DNA of 34,763 bases from SVFI01 sp045535935. GTDB lineage: Bacteria > Bacillota > Clostridia > Lachnospirales > Lachnospiraceae. Each line of letters starts with the position of its first letter. The stretch's first letter is position 1. The notes below the pieces were generated by a model. The model did no database searches. It was not told where the DNA came from and saw only the letters and a program-made list of their open reading frames with translations. Below, one piece after another: positions 8,326 to 15,830 of this stretch. The DNA is taken from contig JAZSMO010000033.1 of assembly GCA_045535935.1 (NCBI GenBank), positions 1 to 34,763 on the forward strand, read 5' to 3'. The translations under genes were made by a program, and so were the position numbers.

Positions 8326-9216
8326 CTATAAAATACCAAGCATCTGAAGAATCTGTAGTACAACCGACGCACCCGAAAGAACGACTGCAAGAAGTACCAT
8401 CGCCTTCATACCTCTATTTTTAGCCAATTCTTTTTCTATCTGATCCATGTGATCGTTCATATCACGGGCTTTCAGACTGAGCTGTTCGCCCACTGCCGCC
8501 TGTACATTTCGGTATACCTTGACGTCCTCTCTGTGCACATAATCCTCAATATGCTTCTGTACGTCGTCCAAATACAAACGAACATTGACGATCATCTCTT
8601 TGATCTGTTTTGCCGATTCCTGCTGCGCCTGCGATTGCTGCGCCAAAGCCATGCTGATCGCCTCTATTTTTTCATCATCGTCACGGTCCGGCTTGTCCAG
8701 TTTTTCTGTGATGACCTGTTCCAGATTACGGATGGAGCCTTCCACCATTCTTTGATTGGTATCATTCCCGAGTTCGACGCGACTGATTGACGCTTCCATC
8801 TGTCCGAAGGAATTCTCCATCTGACTGATTGACGCCTCCAGACGATATATGGAATCTTCCATCTGCTTCTTGATTTCGTCCGCTGCCACATCCATCTTTC
8901 CGGAAACTGCGCCGGCAGACTCATCTATTTTGCGCGAAAGACGGATAACCTCATCAATAGCATCACTGTTATCTGCGACCGATGCAACAGCTTCATAAGA
9001 TTCAATCTGTTCAATGCTGCATGCTGCCATCTGAGAAATCTGCTCAGATACTTCTATGGTCTTTAAATTCAGGCGACGAATTTCCTGTATGACTTTGTCA
9101 TACTCCTCCATCTGGTCTTTTAATCTCTGATTCTCCCTTGCCTCAGCTTCACCGTTAGCCTGAATTAACTCTCCTGCATTAAAGCGTTTTGCCAACTTAT
9201 CCATAAAATTATCCAT
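8326..9216 (-). CDS. Tail-anchored coiled-coil protein of unknown function
   Basis: 296 residues, mostly charged heptad-like helix, with one hydrophobic segment at the extreme C-terminus (about 270-293), so a cytoplasmic coiled coil anchored by its tail is likely. A run of near-repeats with SISQMENSFGQMEASISR spacing lies near residues 130-150. The start at 9216 is chosen because GGAGG sits 5 bases upstream; the ATG at 9228 overlaps that ribosome site. The layout resembles methyl-accepting or scaffolding coiled coils, but I see no named domain. It heads the flavin reductase-peptidase operon. Confidence 0.8.
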   Translation of the reverse strand: MDNFMDKLAKRFNAGELIQANGEAEARENQRLKDQMEEYDKVIQEIRRLNLKTIEVSEQISQMAACSIEQIESYEAVASVADNSDAIDEVIRLSRKIDESAGAVSGKMDVAADEIKKQMEDSIYRLEASISQMENSFGQMEASISRVELGNDTNQRMVEGSIRNLEQVITEKLDKPDRDDDEKIEAISMALAQQSQAQQESAKQIKEMIVNVRLYLDDVQKHIEDYVHREDVKVYRNVQAAVGEQLSLKARDMNDHMDQIEKELAKNRGMKAMVLLAVVLSGASVVLQILQMLGIL

Positions 9217-9265
9217 GAAAACCTCCATTGCTACCCGACACAGATATTTTTCCGCATTATGAATT

Positions 9266-9294
9266 ATTGTATCATTATTTTCTCTTATTTACAA
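9266..9294 (-). promoter_or_regulatory. Promoter of the coiled-coil/flavin reductase/M23 operon
   Basis: TTGTAA, 17 bases, TACAAT on the minus strand, about 50 bases before the start of the coiled-coil gene. It overlaps the 3' part of the possible tiny ORF at 9275-9331. Confidence 0.65.
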
Positions 9295-9331
9295 CACCGT
9301 GCTTTTTTGTGCATTCTGCACATTTTTTCAT
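9275..9331 (-). CDS. Possible 18-residue Cys-pair microprotein
   Basis: The minus strand carries an ATG ORF of 18 codons, MKKCAECTKKHGVVNKRK. It is preceded at good spacing by AAAGGCGGTGGT, which differs from the ideal anti-16S complement at only two places. The peptide has a CxxC pair, one His and seven Lys or Arg residues, like half a zinc knuckle. The same DNA forms a TGTGCA / TGCACA hairpin, and the downstream promoter overlaps its end, so it may equally be non-coding. Confidence 0.25.
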   Translation of the reverse strand: MKKCAECTKKHGVVNKRK

Positions 9332-9416
9332 TGCAACACCACCGCCTTTTATACATATTCACTTATATTTCATTCCATGTTCATAATTTGTTCATATCTG
9401 ATTGCTATACTATAGG

Positions 9417-9507
9417 TAGTTCGAAATAAGCATGACTTTCACAATAGATAAATTTTTTCATAATAGCCGCGGAGCCGAAAGGTTTCGCGGCACTCCTCAT
9501 TTTAAAG
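9417..9507 (+). ncRNA. Candidate small RNA with a GAAA-capped hairpin
   Basis: An extended -10 element (TGCTATACT at about 9403-9411) faces right into a gene-free stretch. About 50 bases into the predicted transcript is a strong nested hairpin at 9465-9490: GCCGCG closed with CGCGGC, then AGCC / GGTT capped by a GAAA tetraloop. No ORF accounts for it, since both flanking genes are on the other strand. I cannot match it to a known RNA family. Confidence 0.25.
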
Positions 9508-9509
9508 GC

Positions 9510-9543
9510 AAAAAAACATCCTCTGCCTCTGCAAAGGATGTTT
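9510..9543 (-). terminator. Terminator of the alarmone synthetase gene
   Basis: On the minus strand AAACATCC / GGATGTTT closes a loop of about 15 bases and is followed by a run of Ts, 20 bases after the stop codon at 9563. Confidence 0.8.
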
Positions 9544-9562
9544 CCTGTTTCACTTATGTAGT

Positions 9563-10234
9563 CTAATCAATGTCTTCCATAATATCTACATCAGAATCCC
9601 GGCCTTCGATCAGGCTGCGAACCTCGTCGTTCAACGACAGCATTCTGGCATCCAAATCCGATACCATCGCAGCACACTCCACCAACCCCTGTTTGATATG
9701 TGCCGGGGCATTCCCCTCAAATTTGTAATAAATCTTATGCTCAAGGCTGGCCCAAAAATCCATGGCAACCGTACGGATCTGAATCTCTACTTTTGCGTCA
9801 ATAATACGATCCGAAAGAAAAATCGGTACCGTAACGATCAAGTGATAGCTTTTGTATCCGCTCGGTTTCGGATTAAGAATATAGTCCTTGACAGAATGCA
9901 CTTTAATATCACTCTGATTGATAATCATCTCGGCAATCCTGTAAATGTCCGAAGTAAAAGAACAGATAACACGGACGCCCGCAATATCATTTACATGCTG
10001 CACCATATTTTGAATCGTGGATTCATATCCATGCTTTTTTAATTTCTTGACGATACTCTCCGGCGATTTCAGACGGGATTTTATATGTTCAATCGGATTA
10101 TACTGGTGAACATGCTGAAACTCATCATTCAAAATCTCCAGTTTGGTTCCTATTTCTTTTAACGCCGAGTTATATATAAGTTGAACTTCTTTCCAACTGT
10201 CTATGTCATTTCGGGTGTCCGGTACAAATTCCAT
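9563..10234 (-). CDS. Small alarmone synthetase (RelA/SpoT synthetase domain only)
   Basis: GTP/GDP pyrophosphokinase making (p)ppGpp-type alarmones. Only the synthetase domain is present; the HD hydrolase, TGS and ACT parts of long Rel are missing, so it is of the RelQ/YjbM-like class. Family segments seen: IKSRLKSPESIVKKL, DIAGVRVICSF, NPKPSGYKSYHLIV, and EIQIRTVAMDFWASLEHKIYYK-type ending (key residues E, Q, R, W, E, H). The ATG at 10234 is preferred because GAGG lies 8 bases upstream. The frame continues to a TTG at 10288, but a TATAAT at about 10272-10277 would place transcription start after it. About 223 residues. The acidic C-terminal tail is typical. It has its own terminator. Confidence 0.88.
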   Translation of the reverse strand: MEFVPDTRNDIDSWKEVQLIYNSALKEIGTKLEILNDEFQHVHQYNPIEHIKSRLKSPESIVKKLKKHGYESTIQNMVQHVNDIAGVRVICSFTSDIYRIAEMIINQSDIKVHSVKDYILNPKPSGYKSYHLIVTVPIFLSDRIIDAKVEIQIRTVAMDFWASLEHKIYYKFEGNAPAHIKQGLVECAAMVSDLDARMLSLNDEVRSLIEGRDSDVDIMEDID

Positions 10235-10311
10235 ATGCCAGTCCTCACTTTGTATCATAATATTCTTTATTATATCATACTCGGACAAAAAATGGGGATT
10301 TTCAACGATTT

Positions 10312-10587
10312 TTAATAAAAATCGTCTTCTTCTATCACCTGTATCTCCAAATAATCAAACTCAATCTCTTCCATAAAATTATCCTGATAAAATCGGGTTC
10401 TGCTGTGCAGCTGAAACTCTTTGACCGTTTTATCCAGCCAGATCGGCTTTCCTAAATCAAATTCGTCCGCTATCTTATCCAGTGCACCGAAAACTTTTTG
10501 GGTTCTTCTTTGCTCACTGTCGTCGCAAACCACCAAATCTTTTGTCATTCTATTGTCTTTCCATATTTTTGCCCACAAACGAAACAT
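10312..10587 (-). CDS. Conserved 91-residue protein of unknown function
   Basis: Short acidic, soluble protein starting MFRLWAKIWKDNRM and ending in an acidic tail after FDYLEIQVIEED. I recall similar proteins of this length as common in Lachnospiraceae but with no assigned role. The start at 10587 follows GGGAGGA; the ORF start at 10644 falls in the promoter. It lies just upstream of the alarmone synthetase on the same strand, so they may share a transcript, although an own -10 for the synthetase is possible. Confidence 0.75.
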   Translation of the reverse strand: MFRLWAKIWKDNRMTKDLVVCDDSEQRRTQKVFGALDKIADEFDLGKPIWLDKTVKEFQLHSRTRFYQDNFMEEIEFDYLEIQVIEEDDFY

Positions 10588-10615
10588 GCCTGTTTTTCCT
10601 CCCATGTGTTTTTTC

Positions 10616-10644
10616 ATTTTAACGGAAACACAATACATATTCAA
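10616..10644 (-). promoter_or_regulatory. Promoter of the 91-residue protein gene
   Basis: TTGAAT, 17 bases, TAAAAT on the minus strand, placing transcription start just before the GGGAGGA ribosome site. Confidence 0.5.
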
Positions 10645-10672
10645 GAATATTTTACAAACAATAAAAACATCC

Positions 10673-10701
10673 TTGACATCAAAAAACCTTTGTTGTAGTA
10701 T
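10673..10701 (+). promoter_or_regulatory. Promoter of trhA
   Basis: TTGACA, 17 bases, TAGTAT, followed by AAGGAGG ahead of the start codon at 10757. It is divergent from the promoter at 10616-10644. Confidence 0.7.
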
Positions 10702-10756
10702 TTAATTGCATTGTAAGTAGTTTTTAAAACCACGTGTCGTGTTTAAGGAGGTATAT

Positions 10757-11410
10757 ATGCAGATTACATTGCGAGAACCGGGAAGCGCCATTACACATTT
10801 CGTAGCGATGACTATGGCCATCGGCGGCTCTGTCCCACTTTTGATAAAAGCCGCTGAATACGGCAGTATCTGTCTGATTGCTATGTTTATTTTTATTGCC
10901 AGCATGATCTTATTATATGGCGCAAGTGCAACCTATCATTCTGTGAATGTTCCTGCTGCCATTATAAAAATATATCGAAAAATCGACCATGCGATGATCT
11001 TTGTCCTGATTGCAGGCTCATATACTCCTGTCTGCCTTCTCGTACTTGCCCCATCGCCGGGTTACCCTCTGCTTATCGCAGTATGGACCTTTGCCATCGT
11101 CGGAATTGCAGTGAAGTTACTTTGGATCAACTGCCCGAAATGGTTTTCGTCCATTATTTATATTGCCATGGGCTGGCTTTGTGCATTCGTCTTCAGTCCG
11201 ATTTTAAGCAGCCTTCCGCGCACGGCCTTCTATTGGCTTCTTGCCGGCGGACTGATCTACACAACAGGCGGTATTATTTACGCGCTCAAACTCCCGATCT
11301 TCAATGCAAAACACAAACATTTCGGTTCTCACGAGATCTTTCACCTATTCGTCATGGCCGGAAGCCTCTGTCACTACATCTTTATGTATCAGTACGTAAT
11401 CGGGATGTGA
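10757..11410 (+). CDS. trhA: PAQR/hemolysin III family membrane protein (TrhA)
   Basis: 217-residue integral membrane protein with seven hydrophobic segments. PAQR/HlyIII signatures are present in order: HFVAMTMAIGG in the first helix region, ATYHSVN, KIDHAMIFVLIAGSYTPV, and HEIFHLFVMAGSLCHY near the end; the conserved His and Asp residues are the metal site of the family. Bacterial TrhA proteins are linked to membrane-fluidity homeostasis; haemolysis is not a safe inference. The start at 10757 has a near-perfect AAGGAGG. Its stop codon lies inside the long palindrome shared with the end of galE. Confidence 0.92.
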   Translation: MQITLREPGSAITHFVAMTMAIGGSVPLLIKAAEYGSICLIAMFIFIASMILLYGASATYHSVNVPAAIIKIYRKIDHAMIFVLIAGSYTPVCLLVLAPSPGYPLLIAVWTFAIVGIAVKLLWINCPKWFSSIIYIAMGWLCAFVFSPILSSLPRTAFYWLLAGGLIYTTGGIIYALKLPIFNAKHKHFGSHEIFHLFVMAGSLCHYIFMYQYVIGM

Positions 11411-11579
11411 GATATGGAGATATATGATTTATAAATGAAGGGCGTTGAAAACGTCGGCACTTAAAAAGAAACACGATAAATCGTGTTTCTTTTTTTAGTA
11501 CCGTTACGTTTTCTCCGAGCGAAAGCGTCCCTGAATTTATAAATATATATCTCCGGATATGTCTTACATCCCAATTACG
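11395..11579. repeat. 185-base imperfect palindrome between trhA and galE
   Basis: The two ends are near-perfect inverted copies: CGTAATCGGGATGTGAGA on the left pairs with the complement of CGTAATTGGGATGTAAGA on the right. The match continues inward through GGAGATATAT, TTTATAAAT, AGGG(A)CG, AAAACGT and AAGAAACACGAT to the central terminator loop. Small insertions of 1-10 bases occur mainly in the right arm. The outer ends coincide almost exactly with the two stop codons. It looks like a MITE-like or REP-like element that now supplies the shared terminator, but no target duplication is visible. Confidence 0.7.
11463..11498. terminator. Bidirectional terminator at the palindrome centre
   Basis: The stem AAAGAAACACGAT / ATCGTGTTTCTTT with a two-base core and long A and T runs on either side serves both trhA and galE. 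Confidence 0.9.
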
Positions 11580-12591
11580 ATTCGAATCCGTTCGGGTTGT
11601 TACTCTGCCATCTCCATGCATCTTCACACATTTCTTTAATTCCGCGCTCTGCAACCCATCCGAGTTCCTCTTTGGCAAGGGAAGCATCCGCATAATTGGT
11701 GGCAATATCTCCCGCACGGCGCGGCTTAATCTCATATGGCACTTTCACTCCGGTAGCTTCTTCAAAATTTTTCACAATATCAAGAACGCTATATCCCGTA
11801 CCTGTACCCAGATTATATATTTTCAGTCCCGGATTCTCTTTCAATTTTTCAATCGACTTCACATGACCGAGAGCCAAATCCACAACATGGATATAGTCAC
11901 GCACACCCGTTCCGTCCGGCGTATCATAATCATCTCCGAACACACCGAGACATTTCAGTTTGCCGACCGCAACCTGTGTCACATACGGCATCAGATTGTT
12001 CGGAATGCCATTCGGATTTTCTCCGATTTTTCCGCTCTTATGCGCTCCGATCGGATTGAAATAACGAAGAAGAATCACATTCCACTCCGGATCTGCCTTC
12101 TGGATATCCATAAGCATCTGCTCCAGCATCCCCTTGGTCTGTCCGTACGGATTGGTAATCTCACCCTTCGGACACTTCTCTGTCACCGGTATTTCTGCCG
12201 GTGTTCCGTAAACGGTGGCAGAAGATGAAAAAATAATATTTTTCACTCCGTGTTTTTTCATTACATCAAATAAAATAAGTGAACCCGTAATATTGTTATG
12301 ATAATACTCCCATGGTTTCTGTACCGACTCACCGACTGCTTTCAGTCCGGCAAAATGGATGACACTGTCTATCTCGTTTTCGTCAAATACCTGGTTAAGT
12401 GCTTCTTCATCCAAAATATCCGCCTCATAAAACTTCACCGGTTTTCCTGTAATTTCCTCGACTCTCTCCAGCGATTTCGGGCTGGAATTTATGAGGTTAT
12501 CCACCACCACAACGTCGTATCCTTCCTTCTGCAATTCAACTACCGTATGGCTTCCGATAAAACCCGCTCCGCCTGTCACTAATACTGCCAT
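11575..12591 (-). CDS. galE: UDP-glucose 4-epimerase
   Basis: Interconverts UDP-glucose and UDP-galactose with bound NAD. The length of 338 residues is standard. The Rossmann motif TGGAGFIG is at 6-13, the catalytic serine region SSSATVYG is at 122-129, and the Y149-xxx-K153 pair (YGQTK) is intact; RYFNPIGAH and GTGVRDYIHV are further family blocks. It lies 25 bases downstream of the pyrophosphorylase gene on the same strand, so the two probably form a nucleotide-sugar unit feeding cell-surface glycans or the Leloir pathway. The galT and galK genes are not in the window. Confidence 0.97.
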   Translation of the reverse strand: MAVLVTGGAGFIGSHTVVELQKEGYDVVVVDNLINSSPKSLERVEEITGKPVKFYEADILDEEALNQVFDENEIDSVIHFAGLKAVGESVQKPWEYYHNNITGSLILFDVMKKHGVKNIIFSSSATVYGTPAEIPVTEKCPKGEITNPYGQTKGMLEQMLMDIQKADPEWNVILLRYFNPIGAHKSGKIGENPNGIPNNLMPYVTQVAVGKLKCLGVFGDDYDTPDGTGVRDYIHVVDLALGHVKSIEKLKENPGLKIYNLGTGTGYSVLDIVKNFEEATGVKVPYEIKPRRAGDIATNYADASLAKEELGWVAERGIKEMCEDAWRWQSNNPNGFES

Positions 12592-12616
12592 CTGATCTTC
12601 CTCCTAGTGATAATGA

Positions 12617-13843
12617 TCAAAGAACAACTCCGTTCTTTGCCAAAAGTGCCCGTGCGGATTCCACACTGTCAACACCCTCTTTATTTTTAATCGGTGCAAA
12701 TTCCTTTTCCCGTACAACTTCATACGGAAGACATTTGCCCATATCATGAATCATATCCAAAACAAGCTGCTCAAATTTATATCCGTTTGGATTCTCCGGC
12801 TTTACTGCATTGCCATTCTCGTCAACGTACGCAATTTTCTTTTCCACCACATGAAGCGGAAGCTCGTGGGACATGATACGCTCCAGTTCACTGACACGGA
12901 AAAGATAGTTTAAGATAACTCCGAAATTGTATGCATAATCGCCATTCTCATCTTTCTGATGGCGCATTTCGTCGGTCAACTCGTAATACTCCACAATGGA
13001 AGGGGCTCCGTCTTCTAAACAGATTACTCCTACCTTTTCCTCCGGATCTGCTTTTCGTACCACCTTTGCACCAACCATGCAATCACTATCTATACATGCA
13101 CCGATAAATGCCGGATCTGCTATCTTCTGGAGAACGTTGTCCACAGCAAAGACGTTGAGCCATTCAATTCCCGTCTCATGTATCACATCGAGAATACCTG
13201 CTCTGTCCATGGAGACAAACCATCCGCCGTTACCATTCGGCGAAGTGGAAATTTTTCCTTTTTCTTCCAGGTATATCTTGCCTTCATAATCCACCGCCGG
13301 TGCCATTTCCTGTTGAAAGAAACGCACATATTCTTTCGGATACCCAAAATATGCATGCTCCTCAAAAAAATTGACTGTCGTGTCGTGATTTTTATCACTT
13401 GTCATAACAAAGAGATGAATCGGGTTGCCCACCGCTTCCTTTACCTTTGTCAGATTGTTTATCAGACACTCAAAAATATACAAATCTTTAGTCAGACCGA
13501 TATTATAAACACCTTTCGGCGCATCAGATCCGAGTCTTGTACCCATTCCACCGGCAAGAAGCACTGCACCTACCTTGTTGCTGCGGAGCGCTTCTGTTCC
13601 CTTTTCCGAAAAAAACGCTTCTTTTTCCTCTATTTCGGCAAGCTGCATCGCTCTGAGAGGCGCAATAACCCCTCTTTTCGACGAAGCCGATTTCGCATCA
13701 AGGTAACGAATCACGGAAAAATCCGTATTCTCTATCTGCTCCAAAAGATCCTGCTGTTCCCTATGCGATAATTCATCAAAATATTTTAACAGATGCTGCT
13801 GCCCGATATCCGCGAGCTTTTGCATCGCCTGTTCATAATTCAT
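12617..13843 (-). CDS. UDPGP-family sugar-1-phosphate uridylyltransferase (AGX/UAP1-like)
   Basis: 408 residues of the UDPGP family found in eukaryotic UDP-GlcNAc/UDP-sugar pyrophosphorylases, not the bacterial GalU or GlmU families. The signature LAGGMGTRLGSDAPKG (96-111) binds UTP. The SPNGNGGWF loop and AVDNVLQKIADP are further AGX-like blocks. It joins UTP to a hexose-1-phosphate; whether the substrate is glucose-, galactose- or GlcNAc-1-phosphate is not decided by these motifs. Pairing with galE favours a hexose. An AGAGGA ribosome site precedes the start. It follows the metallophosphoesterase gene after 36 bases with only a weak TTTTTCG/CGAAAAA hairpin between. Confidence 0.88.
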   Translation of the reverse strand: MNYEQAMQKLADIGQQHLLKYFDELSHREQQDLLEQIENTDFSVIRYLDAKSASSKRGVIAPLRAMQLAEIEEKEAFFSEKGTEALRSNKVGAVLLAGGMGTRLGSDAPKGVYNIGLTKDLYIFECLINNLTKVKEAVGNPIHLFVMTSDKNHDTTVNFFEEHAYFGYPKEYVRFFQQEMAPAVDYEGKIYLEEKGKISTSPNGNGGWFVSMDRAGILDVIHETGIEWLNVFAVDNVLQKIADPAFIGACIDSDCMVGAKVVRKADPEEKVGVICLEDGAPSIVEYYELTDEMRHQKDENGDYAYNFGVILNYLFRVSELERIMSHELPLHVVEKKIAYVDENGNAVKPENPNGYKFEQLVLDMIHDMGKCLPYEVVREKEFAPIKNKEGVDSVESARALLAKNGVVL

Positions 13844-13879
13844 AGCATATTCCTCTTTTCTGATTTTTCGTTCGAAAAA

Positions 13880-14737
13880 CTAGTTACATTTGAGTGTTAT
13901 TTTAACAAGTTCGGGACGATTTAGCAAGCGCTGGGGAATAACGCTGTTTCCAAGGCCTGCGCTGACAATCATGCGAGTACCGTTTTCTTCATAAAGTCCC
14001 TTTGTATACTCCGGCAAAAATCCCTGATCCGGCGCGACAAATCCCCCGACAAACGGAATACGGAACTGACCTCCGTGGGCGTGACCGCTTAGCACAAGGT
14101 CTATAGCAAACTCTGAATAGACAGAGAAGATCTGCGGTTCATGCGAAAGAAGTACGGTAAACAACTGCTCATCATCCTCTTTTGTCAACCCCGCCAAAGT
14201 ATCTCTCACCTTACTTTTTAATCCCAGTGTATCATCATCCAGACCAATCAGGCGAATGCTCTCATCTGTGTCGCTCCCAGAAAGCTGCAACGCCTCATCC
14301 TTCAAAACCGTTACACCCAGCTGCTCCATGCCATGAAACAGGCGGTACGTATTCGTATCCGACAGCCAGTTGTCGTGATTTCCCGTCACAAAATAAACCG
14401 GCGCAATCTTCACCGCCTCCGCGATAAACAGGAGCCCTTTCTCCACATCCGGGTGATTGCTGTCAATGAGATCCCCCGTAATCACAATCATATCCGGATT
14501 TTGTTCTTTTATTTTTTTAATTAACCTGCCCTGATTTTCTCCGAATAATTTATTGTGCAAATCGGAAACATGGATAATGACCGTCCCGTCAAAATCCTTC
14601 GAAAGTTTGTCAGAAGCAACTTCATATTCAGAAGTGGTAATCAGATTATTTTCACAATAGCAAAACACCAAAATAAGAAACAAGAAAAGCAGGCCGACAA
14701 GAAGCCTTACCATTCTTTTCCCAAATGTTTTCTGCAT
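13880..14737 (-). CDS. Membrane-anchored metallophosphoesterase (YkuE-like)
   Basis: Calcineurin-type phosphoesterase of 285 residues. An N-terminal signal anchor (RLLVGLLFLFLILVF) puts the catalytic domain outside or at the membrane. All five metal motifs are seen: SDLHN, GDLID, GNHDN, LSHEP and GHAHGGQ. The start at 14737 is chosen because AAAGCAGGTGAT, one mismatch from the ideal ribosome site, ends 4 bases upstream; an ATG at 14764, three bases after the asnA stop, is an alternative. The relative YkuE and its kin act on lipid- or wall-linked substrates; the substrate here is unknown. It is the third gene of the asnS-asnA run. Confidence 0.9.
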   Translation of the reverse strand: MQKTFGKRMVRLLVGLLFLFLILVFCYCENNLITTSEYEVASDKLSKDFDGTVIIHVSDLHNKLFGENQGRLIKKIKEQNPDMIVITGDLIDSNHPDVEKGLLFIAEAVKIAPVYFVTGNHDNWLSDTNTYRLFHGMEQLGVTVLKDEALQLSGSDTDESIRLIGLDDDTLGLKSKVRDTLAGLTKEDDEQLFTVLLSHEPQIFSVYSEFAIDLVLSGHAHGGQFRIPFVGGFVAPDQGFLPEYTKGLYEENGTRMIVSAGLGNSVIPQRLLNRPELVKITLKCN

Positions 14738-14767
14738 CTTTATCACCTGCTTTACACGTTTCATTTA

Positions 14768-15778
14768 CTATAAGAACTCCACACCGCGCTCTTTTGCATA
14801 AAGAACATCCTTCTCCGGCCAGATAGAGGCCTGCACCTCTCCGAGGTGTGCTTTTCTCAGGAAGAACATACAGATACGGGACTGGCCGATACCGCCGCCG
14901 ATCGTATACGGAAGTTCATGATTTAAAAGTGCTTTCTGGAACGGAAGCTCGGCTCTGTCCATACAATCTGCCTTTTCCAGCTGTTCGAGAAGCGACTGTT
15001 CATCCACGCGGATACCCATGGAGGAAAGCTCCAACGCAATATCCAGAACCGGATAGTAAACAATAATATCTCCGTTCAGTTTCCAGTCATCATAGTCCGG
15101 TGCTCTTCCGTCATGAGGCTCTCCGGACGCAAGCTTATCACCGATCTGCATGATAAACACAGCACCGTATTCTTTAGCCGCTTCCGTTTCGCGCTCCTTG
15201 GAAGTAAGCTCCGGATAACGGTCTTCCAATTCCTGCGTCGTCACAAACGTAATTTCTTCCGGAAGGAAACACTCCACATACTGGTATGTGTTTGCCATAT
15301 ATTTTTCGGTGACGCGAAGCGCTTCGTATACTGATTTTACTATATCACGGAGGGTCTCTTCATTGCGATCTTCTTTACGGATCACCTTTTCCCAGTCCCA
15401 CTGGTCCACATAGATCGAATGGATGTTGTCGGTCTCCTCGTCACGGCGTATCGCATTCATATCCGTATAAAGGCCCTCGCCGACTTCAAATCCATAGTTG
15501 CGCAGTGCTAATCGTTTCCACTTTGCAAGAGAATGAACGATCTCCACTTCCTCACCGTTTTGCTCCTTGATATCAAATCTTACCGGACGCTCCACACCGT
15601 TCAAATTATCATTCAGACCTGAATTAGCTCCCACAAAAAGCGGTGCCGAAACTCGACTCAGATTTAACTGAGTGATCAGCTCTCTCTGAAAAAAATCTTT
15701 TACTTTTTTGATCGCTTTTTCTGTCTCCTTGATGTTGAGGGAAGGTTTGTATCCTTCCGGTATCACGATCTGACTCAT
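14768..15778 (-). CDS. asnA: Aspartate-ammonia ligase (asparagine synthetase A)
   Basis: Makes asparagine from aspartate, ammonia and ATP through an adenylate. The 336-residue length is normal. Class II synthetase-like blocks are visible: SRVSAPLFVGANSGLNDNLNG near the N-terminus, HSLAKWKRLAL, DMNAIRRDE, and IGGGIGQSRICM as the ATP-binding motif 3 region. The AGGAGGAG ribosome site defines the start. It follows asnS after 52 bases without a terminator, so asparagine is made and charged from the same transcript. Confidence 0.97.
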   Translation of the reverse strand: MSQIVIPEGYKPSLNIKETEKAIKKVKDFFQRELITQLNLSRVSAPLFVGANSGLNDNLNGVERPVRFDIKEQNGEEVEIVHSLAKWKRLALRNYGFEVGEGLYTDMNAIRRDEETDNIHSIYVDQWDWEKVIRKEDRNEETLRDIVKSVYEALRVTEKYMANTYQYVECFLPEEITFVTTQELEDRYPELTSKERETEAAKEYGAVFIMQIGDKLASGEPHDGRAPDYDDWKLNGDIIVYYPVLDIALELSSMGIRVDEQSLLEQLEKADCMDRAELPFQKALLNHELPYTIGGGIGQSRICMFFLRKAHLGEVQASIWPEKDVLYAKERGVEFL

Positions 15779-15830
15779 TTTACTCCTCCTGCTTTTGACA
15801 AACGCAAATTGTCTTTATTTGCTCTGCTGA

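Noticed and set aside
11570..11600. GATTCGAATCC next to GTTCGGG, resembling a tRNA T-arm
   Set aside because: It lies within the last codons of galE and no acceptor, D or anticodon arms are present.
13178..13771. Plus-strand frame opposite the pyrophosphorylase gene
   Set aside because: Shadow of a conserved gene; composition is unlike a real protein and there is no start signal.
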